DNA of 63,629 nucleotides from Gammaproteobacteria bacterium (GTDB lineage: Bacteria; Pseudomonadota; Gammaproteobacteria; Steroidobacterales; Steroidobacteraceae): NCBI GenBank assembly GCA_025359205.1, contig JANYHD010000014.1:1-63629 (forward strand), read 5' to 3'. The notes below the pieces were generated by a model. It was not told the DNA's origin and did not search any database. It worked only from the letters and a program-made list of their open reading frames with translations. The position numbers were made by a program, and so were the translations under genes. This document shows positions 1-7,563 of the stretch, piece by piece (the stretch's first letter is position 1; every line of letters begins with the position of its first letter).

Positions 1-56
1 CGCAGGGCTACCATCTGGCGCGGCCCGAGCCGCTGGCGGAGCCGGCCGCCGAATAG
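1..56 (+). CDS. C-terminal end of an EAL-domain (c-di-GMP phosphodiesterase-like) protein, partial
   Basis: Only the last 17 codons and the stop lie inside the window; the frame runs from base 3 to the TAG ending at 56. The tail QGYHLARPEPLAEPAAE resembles the closing segment of EAL domains, where a QGY-hydrophobic-x-RP stretch is usual. The assignment rests on this short motif alone, so enzymatic activity and any other domains cannot be judged. Confidence 0.5.
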   Translation, partial: QGYHLARPEPLAEPAAE

Positions 57-73
57 CAAGCCTGAAGAACCAG

Positions 74-148
74 TGGTGGACGGTACAGGGATTGAACCTG
101 TGACCCCTGCCGTGTGAAAGCAGTGCTCTACCGCTGAGCTAACCGTCC
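74..148 (-). tRNA. tRNA-Val (anticodon CAC)
   Basis: On the minus strand a full cloverleaf can be drawn. The acceptor stem is GGACGGT paired with ACCGTCC, followed by discriminator A and an encoded CCA. The anticodon stem CTGCT/GGCAG encloses the loop TTCACAC, giving anticodon CAC (valine, codon GUG). The T arm is ACAGG-TTCAATC-CCTGT. The gene lies between the EAL gene tail and gltX and points away from gltX. Confidence 0.93.
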
Positions 149-291
149 GGTGCCACGCAGCGCGGGGCAGTCTAAGGCTGAGATCGCCCCGAATCAATCG
201 TCATTGGCGTGACTGGCGTTGGCGCGCCCGGGCCTTCCCGGCTACCATGCGCGTCCTTTCGATGGCAGATTCTTGGGCGCTCATTACCACT

Positions 292-1695
292 ATGGCGGTA
301 GTCACTCGTTTCGCCCCTAGCCCCACCGGCATGCTGCATATTGGCGGCGTGCGCACAGCGCTGTTTTCCTGGCTGCATGCGCGCCACCACCGGGGCCGTT
401 TCATCCTGCGGGTGGAAGACACCGATCGCGAACGCTCGACCGATGAGGCTGTGCGCGTAATTCTCGACGGCATGGAGTGGCTCGGTCTCAGCGCCGACGA
501 GGGCCCATACTTCCAATCGCGCCGGAGCGAGCGCTACCGCGAGGTGCTGGCCGGAATGCTCGCGGACGGCAACGCCTACCGATGCTATTGCTCGAAGCAG
601 GACCTGGAGGCCATGCGTGCGCAGCAGCTCGCCGCCAAGGAGAAGCCGCGGTACGACGGCCGTTGCCGCGACCGCAGCCAGCCACAGGCCGGGGTCGAGC
701 CCGTTATCCGGTTTCGCAATCCGCCCGACGGTGAAGTCGCAGTCAATGATCTGGTGCATGGACGTGTGGTGTTCCAGAACGCCGAGCTCGACGATCTCAT
801 CGTCGCGCGCTCTGACGGCACCCCGACCTACAATTTCTGCGTCGTGGTCGACGACATGGACATGGGCGTCACCCACGTCATTCGGGGTGATGATCATCTG
901 AACAATACGCCGCGGCAGATCAACATGCTGTACGCACTGGGCGCAGCGCTTCCGGTCTACGCGCACGTGCCCATGATCCTGGGTGCCGACGGCGCCAAGC
1001 TCTCCAAGCGCCACGGCGCGGTCAGCGTGTTGCATTACCAGGAGGAGGGTTACCTGCCCGACGCGCTGCTGAATTACCTGGTGCGCCTCGGCTGGTCGCG
1101 TGGTGACCAGGAAGTGTTCAGCCGCGAGGAAATGATCGCCGCGTTCGAGATCAGCGACGTGAACAAGGCCGCTGCCGCCTTTAACGGCGAGAAGCTGCTG
1201 TGGCTCAACCAGCAGCACATGATGCGCGCGCCGCTGTCGGTGCTGGCCGCTGCGCTGCGCGCTCAGCTTGCGCGCCGCGGCGTGCACAGCGACGATCAGG
1301 CGTTGCTCGAGGGCGTCGCCAACGCGCAGCGTGAGCGCAGCAAGACGCTTAAGGAGATGGCGGCGAACAGTCTATATTTCTTCAGCGACGCGATCGAATA
1401 CGACGAGAAGGCGGCCAGGAAACACCTGACGGTGGAAAGCGCCGGGCTGCTGCGGCAGCTGGTAGCGGGTTTGACCCAACTCGGCGAGTGGAACGCGGCC
1501 GCTGTGCACGACGTAATCGCGGCCGTGGCCGAGCGCGCCGGATCAGGGCTCGGCAAGGTGGCGCAGCCATTGAGAGTGGCGTTGTGCGGCGGGGCTGTCT
1601 CCCCGCCCATCGATCTCACCGCGGCGCTGGTGGGGCGGGAGCGCACCCTGGCGCGGCTCGCGGTAGCGCTGGAGCGTGCTGTACGCAGCGGCTAG
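292..1695 (+). CDS. gltX: Glutamyl-tRNA synthetase
   Basis: Charges tRNA-Glu with glutamate in the cytoplasm. The protein (467 aa) is a class I synthetase: the N-terminal RFAPSPTGMLHIGGVRTAL block carries the HIGH-type signature, EDTDRERS follows, and AKLSKRHGA is the KMSKS-type loop. YRCYCS and GRCRD supply cysteines where the zinc-binding insert lies in the E. coli enzyme. The start at 292 (MAVVTRFAPSPTG) is chosen because family members begin just before the RFAPSPTG block. An in-frame ATG at 247 would add 15 unlikely residues, and neither start has a convincing ribosome-binding site. It ends 12 bases from a convergent lipoprotein gene; tRNA-Glu is encoded nearby. Confidence 0.95.
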   Translation: MAVVTRFAPSPTGMLHIGGVRTALFSWLHARHHRGRFILRVEDTDRERSTDEAVRVILDGMEWLGLSADEGPYFQSRRSERYREVLAGMLADGNAYRCYCSKQDLEAMRAQQLAAKEKPRYDGRCRDRSQPQAGVEPVIRFRNPPDGEVAVNDLVHGRVVFQNAELDDLIVARSDGTPTYNFCVVVDDMDMGVTHVIRGDDHLNNTPRQINMLYALGAALPVYAHVPMILGADGAKLSKRHGAVSVLHYQEEGYLPDALLNYLVRLGWSRGDQEVFSREEMIAAFEISDVNKAAAAFNGEKLLWLNQQHMMRAPLSVLAAALRAQLARRGVHSDDQALLEGVANAQRERSKTLKEMAANSLYFFSDAIEYDEKAARKHLTVESAGLLRQLVAGLTQLGEWNAAAVHDVIAAVAERAGSGLGKVAQPLRVALCGGAVSPPIDLTAALVGRERTLARLAVALERAVRSG

Positions 1696-1707
1696 CGGGC
1701 CCTTGCG

Positions 1708-2124
1708 CTAGATGGTCTTGCTGACCGTCGGTGACATGGCGCCTTCAATACCGGCGGTAGTGTAAGCGCTGATTTCGAAGTAATAGGTGCCAGCGCTGAG
1801 ATTGTCGATCACGTAGGTCGTGATGCCGACGCTTGCCACGTTGATGATCTGATCCAGATTGGCGCTACTGGTACCGTAGTAGATGTGGTACCCGGCAAGG
1901 TCGGTCAGCGCGCTGCCATCGGTGTTGGTGGCTGGCGCCTGCCAGCTCAACGTGGCACTTCCGGCGGCCGGGGGGGGCGTGCCACTGCCGCTAACGCCCG
2001 GCCCGGATGACGTGGAAGTGTTGGCGTCTGTGCCTGAGCCGGAATTGCAGCCGCTCAGAGCGACAGTCAGAGCCAGCGACATTACGGTGGCGGCAATGAA
2101 GCATTTCCCATTTCTGCTGTTCAC
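1708..2124 (-). CDS. Small fibronectin type III-like lipoprotein
   Basis: Predicted outer-membrane or periplasmic lipoprotein of 138 aa. A hydrophobic N-terminal segment ends in the lipobox LSGC, followed by a low-complexity Gly/Ser/Thr/Pro linker and one compact beta domain (GSATLSWQAP, then LAGYHIYYG, then GTYYFEISAY) typical of bacterial FN3 modules. The GTG at 2124 is preferred: it gives a charged n-region (NSRNGK) before the hydrophobic stretch and has GGAG 10 bases upstream. The longer frame reaching 2208 would put an atypical arginine-rich extension ahead of the signal. Binding partner unknown. It is convergent with gltX. Confidence 0.7.
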   Translation of the reverse strand: MNSRNGKCFIAATVMSLALTVALSGCNSGSGTDANTSTSSGPGVSGSGTPPPAAGSATLSWQAPATNTDGSALTDLAGYHIYYGTSSANLDQIINVASVGITTYVIDNLSAGTYYFEISAYTTAGIEGAMSPTVSKTI

Positions 2125-2383
2125 GGCAAATTGTCTCCGCAATCCGGTTGTCGCCTGGATGATGCGAGTTGACCACCGACGGCGGGCCGCGACAATGTGT
2201 CGGTACACGCCGACTCATCGGGCGGCCAACCGTCGGAACAAAGCGACAGAGCGGACTCAGTTCTCAGTCGGTCGGCTGCCAGTCGAACGCTCCGCGCCGA
2301 TGTTCACGCTCGCGGGCCCGGAGGCCTGGCCAAGCATCTGATCGGCCAAAGGAACGCGTCCTGAAGGTCTCGAGGGCGCATCC
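2125..2383. other. Intergenic stretch without a recognisable gene
   Basis: Between the divergent FN3 lipoprotein gene and the tRNA-Ala-tRNA-Glu promoter I see no credible coding sequence. Short open frames on both strands lack family resemblance and ribosome-binding sites. The lipoprotein promoter should lie here, but no good -35/-10 pair stands out. Confidence 0.5.
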
Positions 2384-2412
2384 TTGACAGGGGACTTGGG
2401 GTTGCGTAGCGT
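2384..2412 (+). promoter_or_regulatory. Stable-RNA-type sigma70 promoter for the tRNA-Ala-tRNA-Glu pair
   Basis: TTGACA (2384-2389) is a perfect -35 and is followed after 17 bases by TAGCGT (2407-2412) as -10. The next bases (CGCGCCCC) are a GC-rich discriminator of the kind found at tRNA and rRNA promoters under stringent control. The tRNA-Ala starts 14 bases after the -10. Stringent control is inferred from the discriminator only. Confidence 0.65.
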
Positions 2413-2425
2413 CGCGCCCCTTCGT

Positions 2426-2501
<76 letters not shown>

Positions 2502-2516
2502 ACTGCTTCCGATCCT

Positions 2517-2592
2517 GTCCCCATCGTCTAGAGGCCCAGGACATCGCCCTTTCACGGCGGTAACAGGGGTTCGAATCCCCTTGGGGACGCCA
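2517..2592 (+). tRNA. tRNA-Glu (anticodon TTC)
   Basis: Nearly identical to the E. coli tRNA-Glu: acceptor GTCCCCA/TGGGGAC, discriminator G, encoded CCA, and anticodon loop CTTTCAC with anticodon TTC. Beyond its 3' end is a small inverted repeat, CCGCAC (2611-2616) with GTGCGG (2625-2630), without a T tract. It marks the left edge of the polysaccharide/NRPS region, but no integrase or repeated tRNA end was seen. Confidence 0.96.
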
Positions 2593-2754
2593 GATTCATC
2601 CTGCGTGGTGCCGCACAGAAAACCGTGCGGTGTGATTGGCGGCGCGGCTGTCGTCGATTTTAGACATTTGCGCGGGCTCGCGCGAATCGTTAGCGTCACC
2701 TTTGGAGCGTGCCTTGGCCGGCAACGATTACCGAAGCTTTGGAGACGAACGAGC

Positions 2755-4062
2755 ATGCGCCATATCTGGATCCTCGTACTCTGTGCGGCCCTCGCACTGG
2801 GCACTCGCGCCAATGCGGCGGGCGATGGCGGGTTCCCGCGCCTGGGATCCTACAATATCGGCAGTCCCCATAACTACGACGACACGACGATTCAGGGGCA
2901 GCTCGCCCGCCTCGATGTGATCGTGCTCAACGTCTGGCCCGGGTGGTCAGCCGGCCATACGATGTCGATGCAGCAGGCGGTCAGTAACATCAAGAGCCTG
3001 AACCCCGCCATACGGGTGTTCCTCTACCTCGACATAAACGAGCTACAGGTCCCCGCCAACAGCGCGTGGACTGAAGTGCAGAGCAAACTCGATCAGATGG
3101 GTTGGTGGCTATACCCGTCGGGGGGCAGTGGCTCGCCCGTGAAGTCGGCCTACGGCAGCAATTACTACGAGATCAACACGACACTATTTGCGCCTAAGGA
3201 TGCAGGTAATCTCACTTTCGTCGACTGGTACGCGAACTGGGCGGTGCAACAGTTCTTCTTGCCCACGCCGTCCGTGGACGGATTCTACACCGACAATTTC
3301 TTTACCAAGCCGCGTGTCACCGGCGACTGGAACCGGGACGGCGTGGCCGATAGCCCTGCCGCGACCAGCACGCAGACGTGGTATCGCGCCGGCTACGCTC
3401 AGTTCATCAATGACCTCAAGGCGCAGATGCCAGGCAAGTTCCAGACCGGCAATCTGAACGACTGGGGCGCCTCCGGCAACACCATCGGGGTTTACGACCA
3501 GCAACTGAACGGTGGCGTCATGGAGGGGATGATCGGCTACTCCTGGTCGCCGGAGACTTGGGGTGGCTGGTCCGAGCTGATGCGGCAGTACCGCGTGATC
3601 ATGGCCGCTGTGGCGAGCCCTAAGCTGGCGATCTTCCACCAAAACGGTAATCCCGGGGATTATCAGGCCTTCCGCTATGGATTCACCTCCTGCCTGATGA
3701 ACAATGCCTATTATTATTTTTCGGCCAACAACTCCTACACGGGCGTGGTCTGGTTCGACGAGTTCAACGCCGGGCTCGGCCAGGCCGCCTCCGGCCCGCC
3801 TGGCGCCGCCTGGTCAAATGGGGTCTATCGCCGCGATTTCGACAAGGCCATTGTCCTGGTCAATCCCAAAGGCAATGGCCCTCGCAGTGTCGTGCTCGAG
3901 CAGGATGTCCGTCGGATAGCGGGCGTACAGGATCCGGTGGTCAACAACGGAACTCTGGTCCCTGCGGGGCAAGCCATTCAACTGGCTGATCGCGACGGCA
4001 TCGTGCTGATGCGGACCACTGCGGCGGCACGGCCAGCGGCGCCGGCGTTTACGGTGCAGTAA
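2755..4062 (+). CDS. Secreted GHL15-type glycoside-hydrolase-like protein
   Basis: 435 aa with a cleavable signal peptide (MRHIWILVLCAALALGTRANA-A). The mature part resembles the putative glycoside hydrolase family 15 group (GHL15): RLGSYNIGSPHNYDD at its start, DGFYTDNFF, GDWNRDGVADS, IGYSWSPETW, FRYGFTSC and a C-terminal ALVNPKGNG-like block. A (beta/alpha)8 barrel is expected, with acidic residues such as the Asp of FYTDNFF as candidate catalysts; the substrate is unknown. The start at 2755 has GGAG 10 bases upstream, whereas the longer frame would overlap tRNA-Glu. Lying at the edge of the polysaccharide locus, it may trim or release the polymer; that is inference. Confidence 0.75.
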   Translation: MRHIWILVLCAALALGTRANAAGDGGFPRLGSYNIGSPHNYDDTTIQGQLARLDVIVLNVWPGWSAGHTMSMQQAVSNIKSLNPAIRVFLYLDINELQVPANSAWTEVQSKLDQMGWWLYPSGGSGSPVKSAYGSNYYEINTTLFAPKDAGNLTFVDWYANWAVQQFFLPTPSVDGFYTDNFFTKPRVTGDWNRDGVADSPAATSTQTWYRAGYAQFINDLKAQMPGKFQTGNLNDWGASGNTIGVYDQQLNGGVMEGMIGYSWSPETWGGWSELMRQYRVIMAAVASPKLAIFHQNGNPGDYQAFRYGFTSCLMNNAYYYFSANNSYTGVVWFDEFNAGLGQAASGPPGAAWSNGVYRRDFDKAIVLVNPKGNGPRSVVLEQDVRRIAGVQDPVVNNGTLVPAGQAIQLADRDGIVLMRTTAAARPAAPAFTVQ

Positions 4063-4095
4063 AGGCCGGCCGGTGTGACCGGGAGCGCCGTGTCC

Positions 4096-4902
4096 TCAGC
4101 CTGCCGATTCACGCAACCCAATAGGCTCGAACGGTTCATCGCCAGCGAGCGGCGTGCATCGCCGGCAGACCAGGTGTTGTCGTTGCGGTGGTGCGCGCCG
4201 GGCGCAGACCGCCACGACATGGTCCGCGGACGGCAGGAACTGCCATAGCTTCCACGACTTCGCATCGTCGCGCAGCGCAGGCTCGACCGACAGGCGCACG
4301 GAGCGCTCGCCCACAAATTGCAGGCTGAACAGGTCGAGAGCGGCCGACAGGCCCAGGCCACGGGCCTTGATGTAGGCTTCCTTGAGCGTCCAGTACTCGT
4401 AGAACCTGTCGCTGCGCCGACCCTCGGGTACGACGTGAAGGTCGCGTACCTCGCGCGGCGAAAAGTGACCACTGGCTACCTCCAGCGGAGCAGGGCGGGC
4501 GCGCACCTGTTCCGCGTCTACCCCGACCGGTGCCGCCTGCGTCACCGCCACGACTGCCAGGCCTTGAGTATGTGAGAGGCTGAAGCTCAGCGCTTCCAGC
4601 CGCGCCAGCGCGTTCGCGATCTCCGGGCGGCCGTGTTCGCCGACCAAGAATTGCCACCCGCGCGGCTCGACGGGTGCATATTTCGACAACACACTGCGCA
4701 GCAACGCGTGCGCGTACAGGTATGCGAATTTATCCCCGCTGAATTTGAGGAGCGCGTGGCGCTGCCACTCCTCCGGGCTCAGCAGCTCGCCGTACGCATG
4801 GAGCAGCGCCGTATCCTGATTGGCGGGCGGGAATCCCAGCCAGACATGAACATCACTGCCCTGCAGCCGCTCGCCTGGACGCGATGGGTTAGCGGCCGTC
4901 AT
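4096..4902 (-). CDS. Sfp-type 4'-phosphopantetheinyl transferase
   Basis: Converts apo carrier domains to holo form by moving phosphopantetheine from CoA onto a serine. The protein (268 aa) has the family's full motif set: SLSHTQG (residues 108-114), GVDAE (127-131, Mg-binding) and WTLKEAYIK (171-179). The length fits Sfp/EntD-type enzymes acting on NRPS or PKS carriers rather than the short AcpS type. It ends a leftward run behind two glycosyltransferases and a small ORF whose stop overlaps its ATG (ATGA). The obvious clients are the three carrier domains of the NRPS at 27989-36472, the only multi-carrier enzyme in the window. Motif assignment is firm; the pairing is inference. Confidence 0.92.
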   Translation of the reverse strand: MTAANPSRPGERLQGSDVHVWLGFPPANQDTALLHAYGELLSPEEWQRHALLKFSGDKFAYLYAHALLRSVLSKYAPVEPRGWQFLVGEHGRPEIANALARLEALSFSLSHTQGLAVVAVTQAAPVGVDAEQVRARPAPLEVASGHFSPREVRDLHVVPEGRRSDRFYEYWTLKEAYIKARGLGLSAALDLFSLQFVGERSVRLSVEPALRDDAKSWKLWQFLPSADHVVAVCARRAPPQRQHLVCRRCTPLAGDEPFEPIGLRESAG

Positions 4903-5018
4903 GGGCTTGTGCGCTGACGTGGTCGACGACCCTGCACCAGGTGCGCCTGATCCGCCTGAATGCGCCTAGCGAAGTCGTAGGCTCCATAAGTGTCGGCAAA
5001 CTGGCCGGGGTAGATCAT
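4899..5018 (-). CDS. Possible 39-residue small protein, translationally coupled to the PPTase
   Basis: A 39-codon frame begins MIYPGQFADTYGAY and ends in a stop that overlaps the PPTase start codon (ATGA at 4902-4899). GGAG lies about 11 bases before the ATG. It occupies most of the space between the upstream glycosyltransferase stop (5051) and the PPTase. No signal peptide, membrane segment or known family is visible; the C-terminal third is basic. It could be a true small protein or merely a leader ensuring translational coupling. Confidence 0.4.
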   Translation of the reverse strand: MIYPGQFADTYGAYDFARRIQADQAHLVQGRRPRQRTSP

Positions 5019-5050
5019 GCGCAAATTCACTCCACGGCTGAGCGGAGCCT

Positions 5051-6151
5051 TCAGCGTTCGCCGCACGCTTTCCGGTAGACCTCAAGCGTCTGGCGGGCAA
5101 TTCGGTCCCAGTCGTACTTCTCCGCGGTCCAGCGCCGGCGCCACGCGCGCGCATCTGGGTCGGCGGGACTGTCCTGTAGCCGCGTCAGGCCTTCCGATAG
5201 TGCGGCGATGTTTCCCAGCGGAAAATAACAGGCGGGCTCGAGACCGACTTCGACGTTCGCCGGGATGTCGCTGGCCAGAGCGGGTAAGCCGTGGCTCAGC
5301 GCCTCGAGCAGTGCGATCGGCAGGCCTTCGTGTGAAGAGGGCAGGACGAAGGCGCCGGCGTGGGCATAGAGCTGCCGGAGCGATTCGCCGCTCTGGTACC
5401 CAGTCAGCACCAACCCATCCACGCTGGCACATTGTGCAACGCGCGCGGCATATTCACTGCCGTCGAGGGAGCCGGTGATCGCCAGGCGCCAGCCGCGCTT
5501 CCGGCTCGCGTAGGCCTGGATCAGATCGAGCTGGCGTTTCTCCGGCACCAACCGGCCTACCTGCAGGTAGTAGTGTCCCGGCTCGAGGCCGAGCCGCTGC
5601 ACGTGTTCGGATCCGGCCGCTTCGCCGGCAAGCGGCACGCCATTGGGGATCAGCTGCGCGTCAATGTGGTAGCGCCTGGCGACTGCGTCCAGGATGGTTC
5701 TGGAAATCACGATGCGCGCCTGCGATGATTTCATGCCGGCGCGCTCGCCCAGCCGCAGGATCCAGCGCGCGAATCCGCCCCACTTCTCACGTTCGTAGTC
5801 CATGCCGTGATGGGTCACCACTACGGTCAGCCCCAGGAGCCTCGCGATGGGCGTGACGATGGCGGGCCCAATCGCGTGGATGTGCAGAATGTCGGGACGC
5901 GCAATGCCGGCGTACATCACGCCGAGTACCGAATGCACCAGCGCTTCGAACCCGGAGCGGCGCGGGGCCCACAGCCGGCGTAGCCGTACGCCAGCGAACT
6001 CACGTTCGCTTCGCGCCACGAATGGCGAGCGGACGATCGCGTCCACTTCGCACCCGAGCTCTGCCAGACGCGGATACAGATGTGCGGCGTGCGTTTCCAC
6101 ACCGCCCTGCACCTTGTGCAGGCCACGGATTCCCAGCACCATGACTCTCAT
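5051..6151 (-). CDS. GT4 family glycosyltransferase
   Basis: 366 aa, GT-B fold, retaining glycosyltransferase acting at the inner membrane on a lipid-linked glycan. The N-terminal half opens with MVLGIRGLHKVQGGVETHA (glycine-rich acceptor loop) and contains HIHAIGPA. The C-terminal half has VGRLVPEKRQ (nucleotide-sugar binding) and the acidic SSHEGLPIALLEA motif, a form of the GT4 E-x7-E signature. It is 15 bases downstream of another GT4 gene and precedes the small ORF and PPTase, in the same direction. Sugar donor and linkage cannot be told from sequence. Confidence 0.9.
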   Translation of the reverse strand: MRVMVLGIRGLHKVQGGVETHAAHLYPRLAELGCEVDAIVRSPFVARSEREFAGVRLRRLWAPRRSGFEALVHSVLGVMYAGIARPDILHIHAIGPAIVTPIARLLGLTVVVTHHGMDYEREKWGGFARWILRLGERAGMKSSQARIVISRTILDAVARRYHIDAQLIPNGVPLAGEAAGSEHVQRLGLEPGHYYLQVGRLVPEKRQLDLIQAYASRKRGWRLAITGSLDGSEYAARVAQCASVDGLVLTGYQSGESLRQLYAHAGAFVLPSSHEGLPIALLEALSHGLPALASDIPANVEVGLEPACYFPLGNIAALSEGLTRLQDSPADPDARAWRRRWTAEKYDWDRIARQTLEVYRKACGER

Positions 6152-6166
6152 CGCCCTGGCACCCCG

Positions 6167-7420
6167 TTACGCGACCGCGCCCGTCGGCTGCGCATCGACT
6201 GGCACACCCAAGCCGCGGTAGACCGCGCGGATACTGTCGGCGTACCGCGCCGCGCTGAATTCATTCTCAACCCATTGGCGCCCATTGCGGCCGAGCTCCT
6301 GCAGTTCGGCGGCCGGTCGTGCCATGAAGTCCTGCAGTGCGCCTGCCAGCGAATCGACATTACTACTCTCGAACGAGCGGCCGGTGAGGCCCTCCTGCAG
6401 CAGCTCGGGTATGCCACCGATGCGAGCGCCCAGCAGGGGTTTGCCCAGCGCGTACCCTTCGAGCACGCTCATCGGCGCATTTTCGTACCATTCGGACGGC
6501 AGCACCACGGCGCGCGCACTCCGGATCGCATCGTGCAAAGCGTCGCCGGTCAGATACCCCAGGAACTCAACCCGCGCCTGGAGTTGGCGGGCGAGCACGC
6601 GCAACTCATCGGCCTGCGGTCCGGTGCCCACCAGCGCCAGGGGCGCGCCGCACCGGGCCGCGGCCTCGATCAGCGTGCGCACGCCCTTCTCGCGCGACAA
6701 GCGCCCAAAGTAGAGAAAGTGCCTGCCGGGCGAATATTCGGGGCGGTAGCGCGCCGGCTCGATGAAATTCGGGACATGGACGAACTGTGCCGAGGGAAAG
6801 CCCCAGGCGGCGAATTTCTCGATGTAGAAGCGGCTGGGTACCACGAAGCGGTCGACGCAATGACGGTAGGAGCCCAGCAGCTTGTGCAGCGCGGCCTCCA
6901 GCATGACGACGAGGCTCAGTGCCAGCGAGTCCTTGATGCAGCGGTGGGCCACTACGTTGTACAGGCGCCCGCTCCGGCATCGCTCGCAGATGCCGTCGCT
7001 CGCCAGCATTGAGTAGGCGGGGCAGGCAATCTTAAGGTCGTGTAGCGTCAGCACGGTCGGGATCGAGCGGCGTCTCAGCAACCCGAGTATCGATGGGGAA
7101 ATATGATGGTAGATGTTGTGGCCGTGCGCCACGTCGGGGCGCGTCAGTCCCAGCAGCTTCGAGAGTTTGGCGCGCGCCTCGAAGGAGTAGATCACCTTCG
7201 GCAGCCGGCGCAGTTTGTCAGGCAGGCTGTATTGGTGGCCGAACTCGAGCTCGTCGACAAAGAACTTCGACCACGGCGTGGGCAGGTTCTTCGGGTGCGA
7301 CATTGCGAACGGCACGACTTCCCAGTGCAGCTCGCGGAACATCCGGTTGTGCTCGAGGAACACGGTCTCGGCGCCACCGCGGTAGTAGTGGTAGTTGTTG
7401 ATCGAGAGCAGCGTGGGCAA
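6167..7420 (-). CDS. GT4 family glycosyltransferase
   Basis: 417 aa. Starts with SINNYHYYRGGAETVFLEH, the RGGAE acceptor-loop pattern of GT4 enzymes. It contains a cysteine-rich insert (GICERCRSGR) seen in a subset of this family, FGRLSREKG for donor binding, and PSEWYENAPMSVLEGYALG as the E-x7-E region. It is the first gene of the leftward unit GT-GT-small ORF-PPTase and is divergent from the GT at 7564. It probably adds one sugar of the exopolysaccharide repeat; specificity is not readable. Confidence 0.9.
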   Translation of the reverse strand: MPTLLSINNYHYYRGGAETVFLEHNRMFRELHWEVVPFAMSHPKNLPTPWSKFFVDELEFGHQYSLPDKLRRLPKVIYSFEARAKLSKLLGLTRPDVAHGHNIYHHISPSILGLLRRRSIPTVLTLHDLKIACPAYSMLASDGICERCRSGRLYNVVAHRCIKDSLALSLVVMLEAALHKLLGSYRHCVDRFVVPSRFYIEKFAAWGFPSAQFVHVPNFIEPARYRPEYSPGRHFLYFGRLSREKGVRTLIEAAARCGAPLALVGTGPQADELRVLARQLQARVEFLGYLTGDALHDAIRSARAVVLPSEWYENAPMSVLEGYALGKPLLGARIGGIPELLQEGLTGRSFESSNVDSLAGALQDFMARPAAELQELGRNGRQWVENEFSAARYADSIRAVYRGLGVPVDAQPTGAVA

Positions 7421-7459
7421 GCGTGGTCCTTCCGGCGGGAGCGGGGCGCACGTTGGTAT

Positions 7460-7476
7460 GATACGTCAACCGTATC
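7460..7476. repeat. Short inverted repeat between divergent glycosyltransferase genes
   Basis: GATACG (7460-7465), a 5-base spacer, and CGTATC (7471-7476) form a perfect 6+6 palindrome in the 143-base divergent region. It has the size of a dimeric regulator site, but no regulator gene is nearby. It may be chance. Confidence 0.3.
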
Positions 7477-7563
7477 CTCGCCCCGGCGTGCACGATTCAT
7501 GGTTTTCCGGGCAGCGGGGCGGCTCGCAGGCGGGCACCGCCCTCTGCGGCTATCATTCGCGGC

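Noticed and set aside
2581-2754. Extension of the GHL15 frame upstream into tRNA-Glu
   Set aside because: The added residues are not signal-like; the ATG at 2755 gives a proper signal peptide and has a ribosome-binding site.
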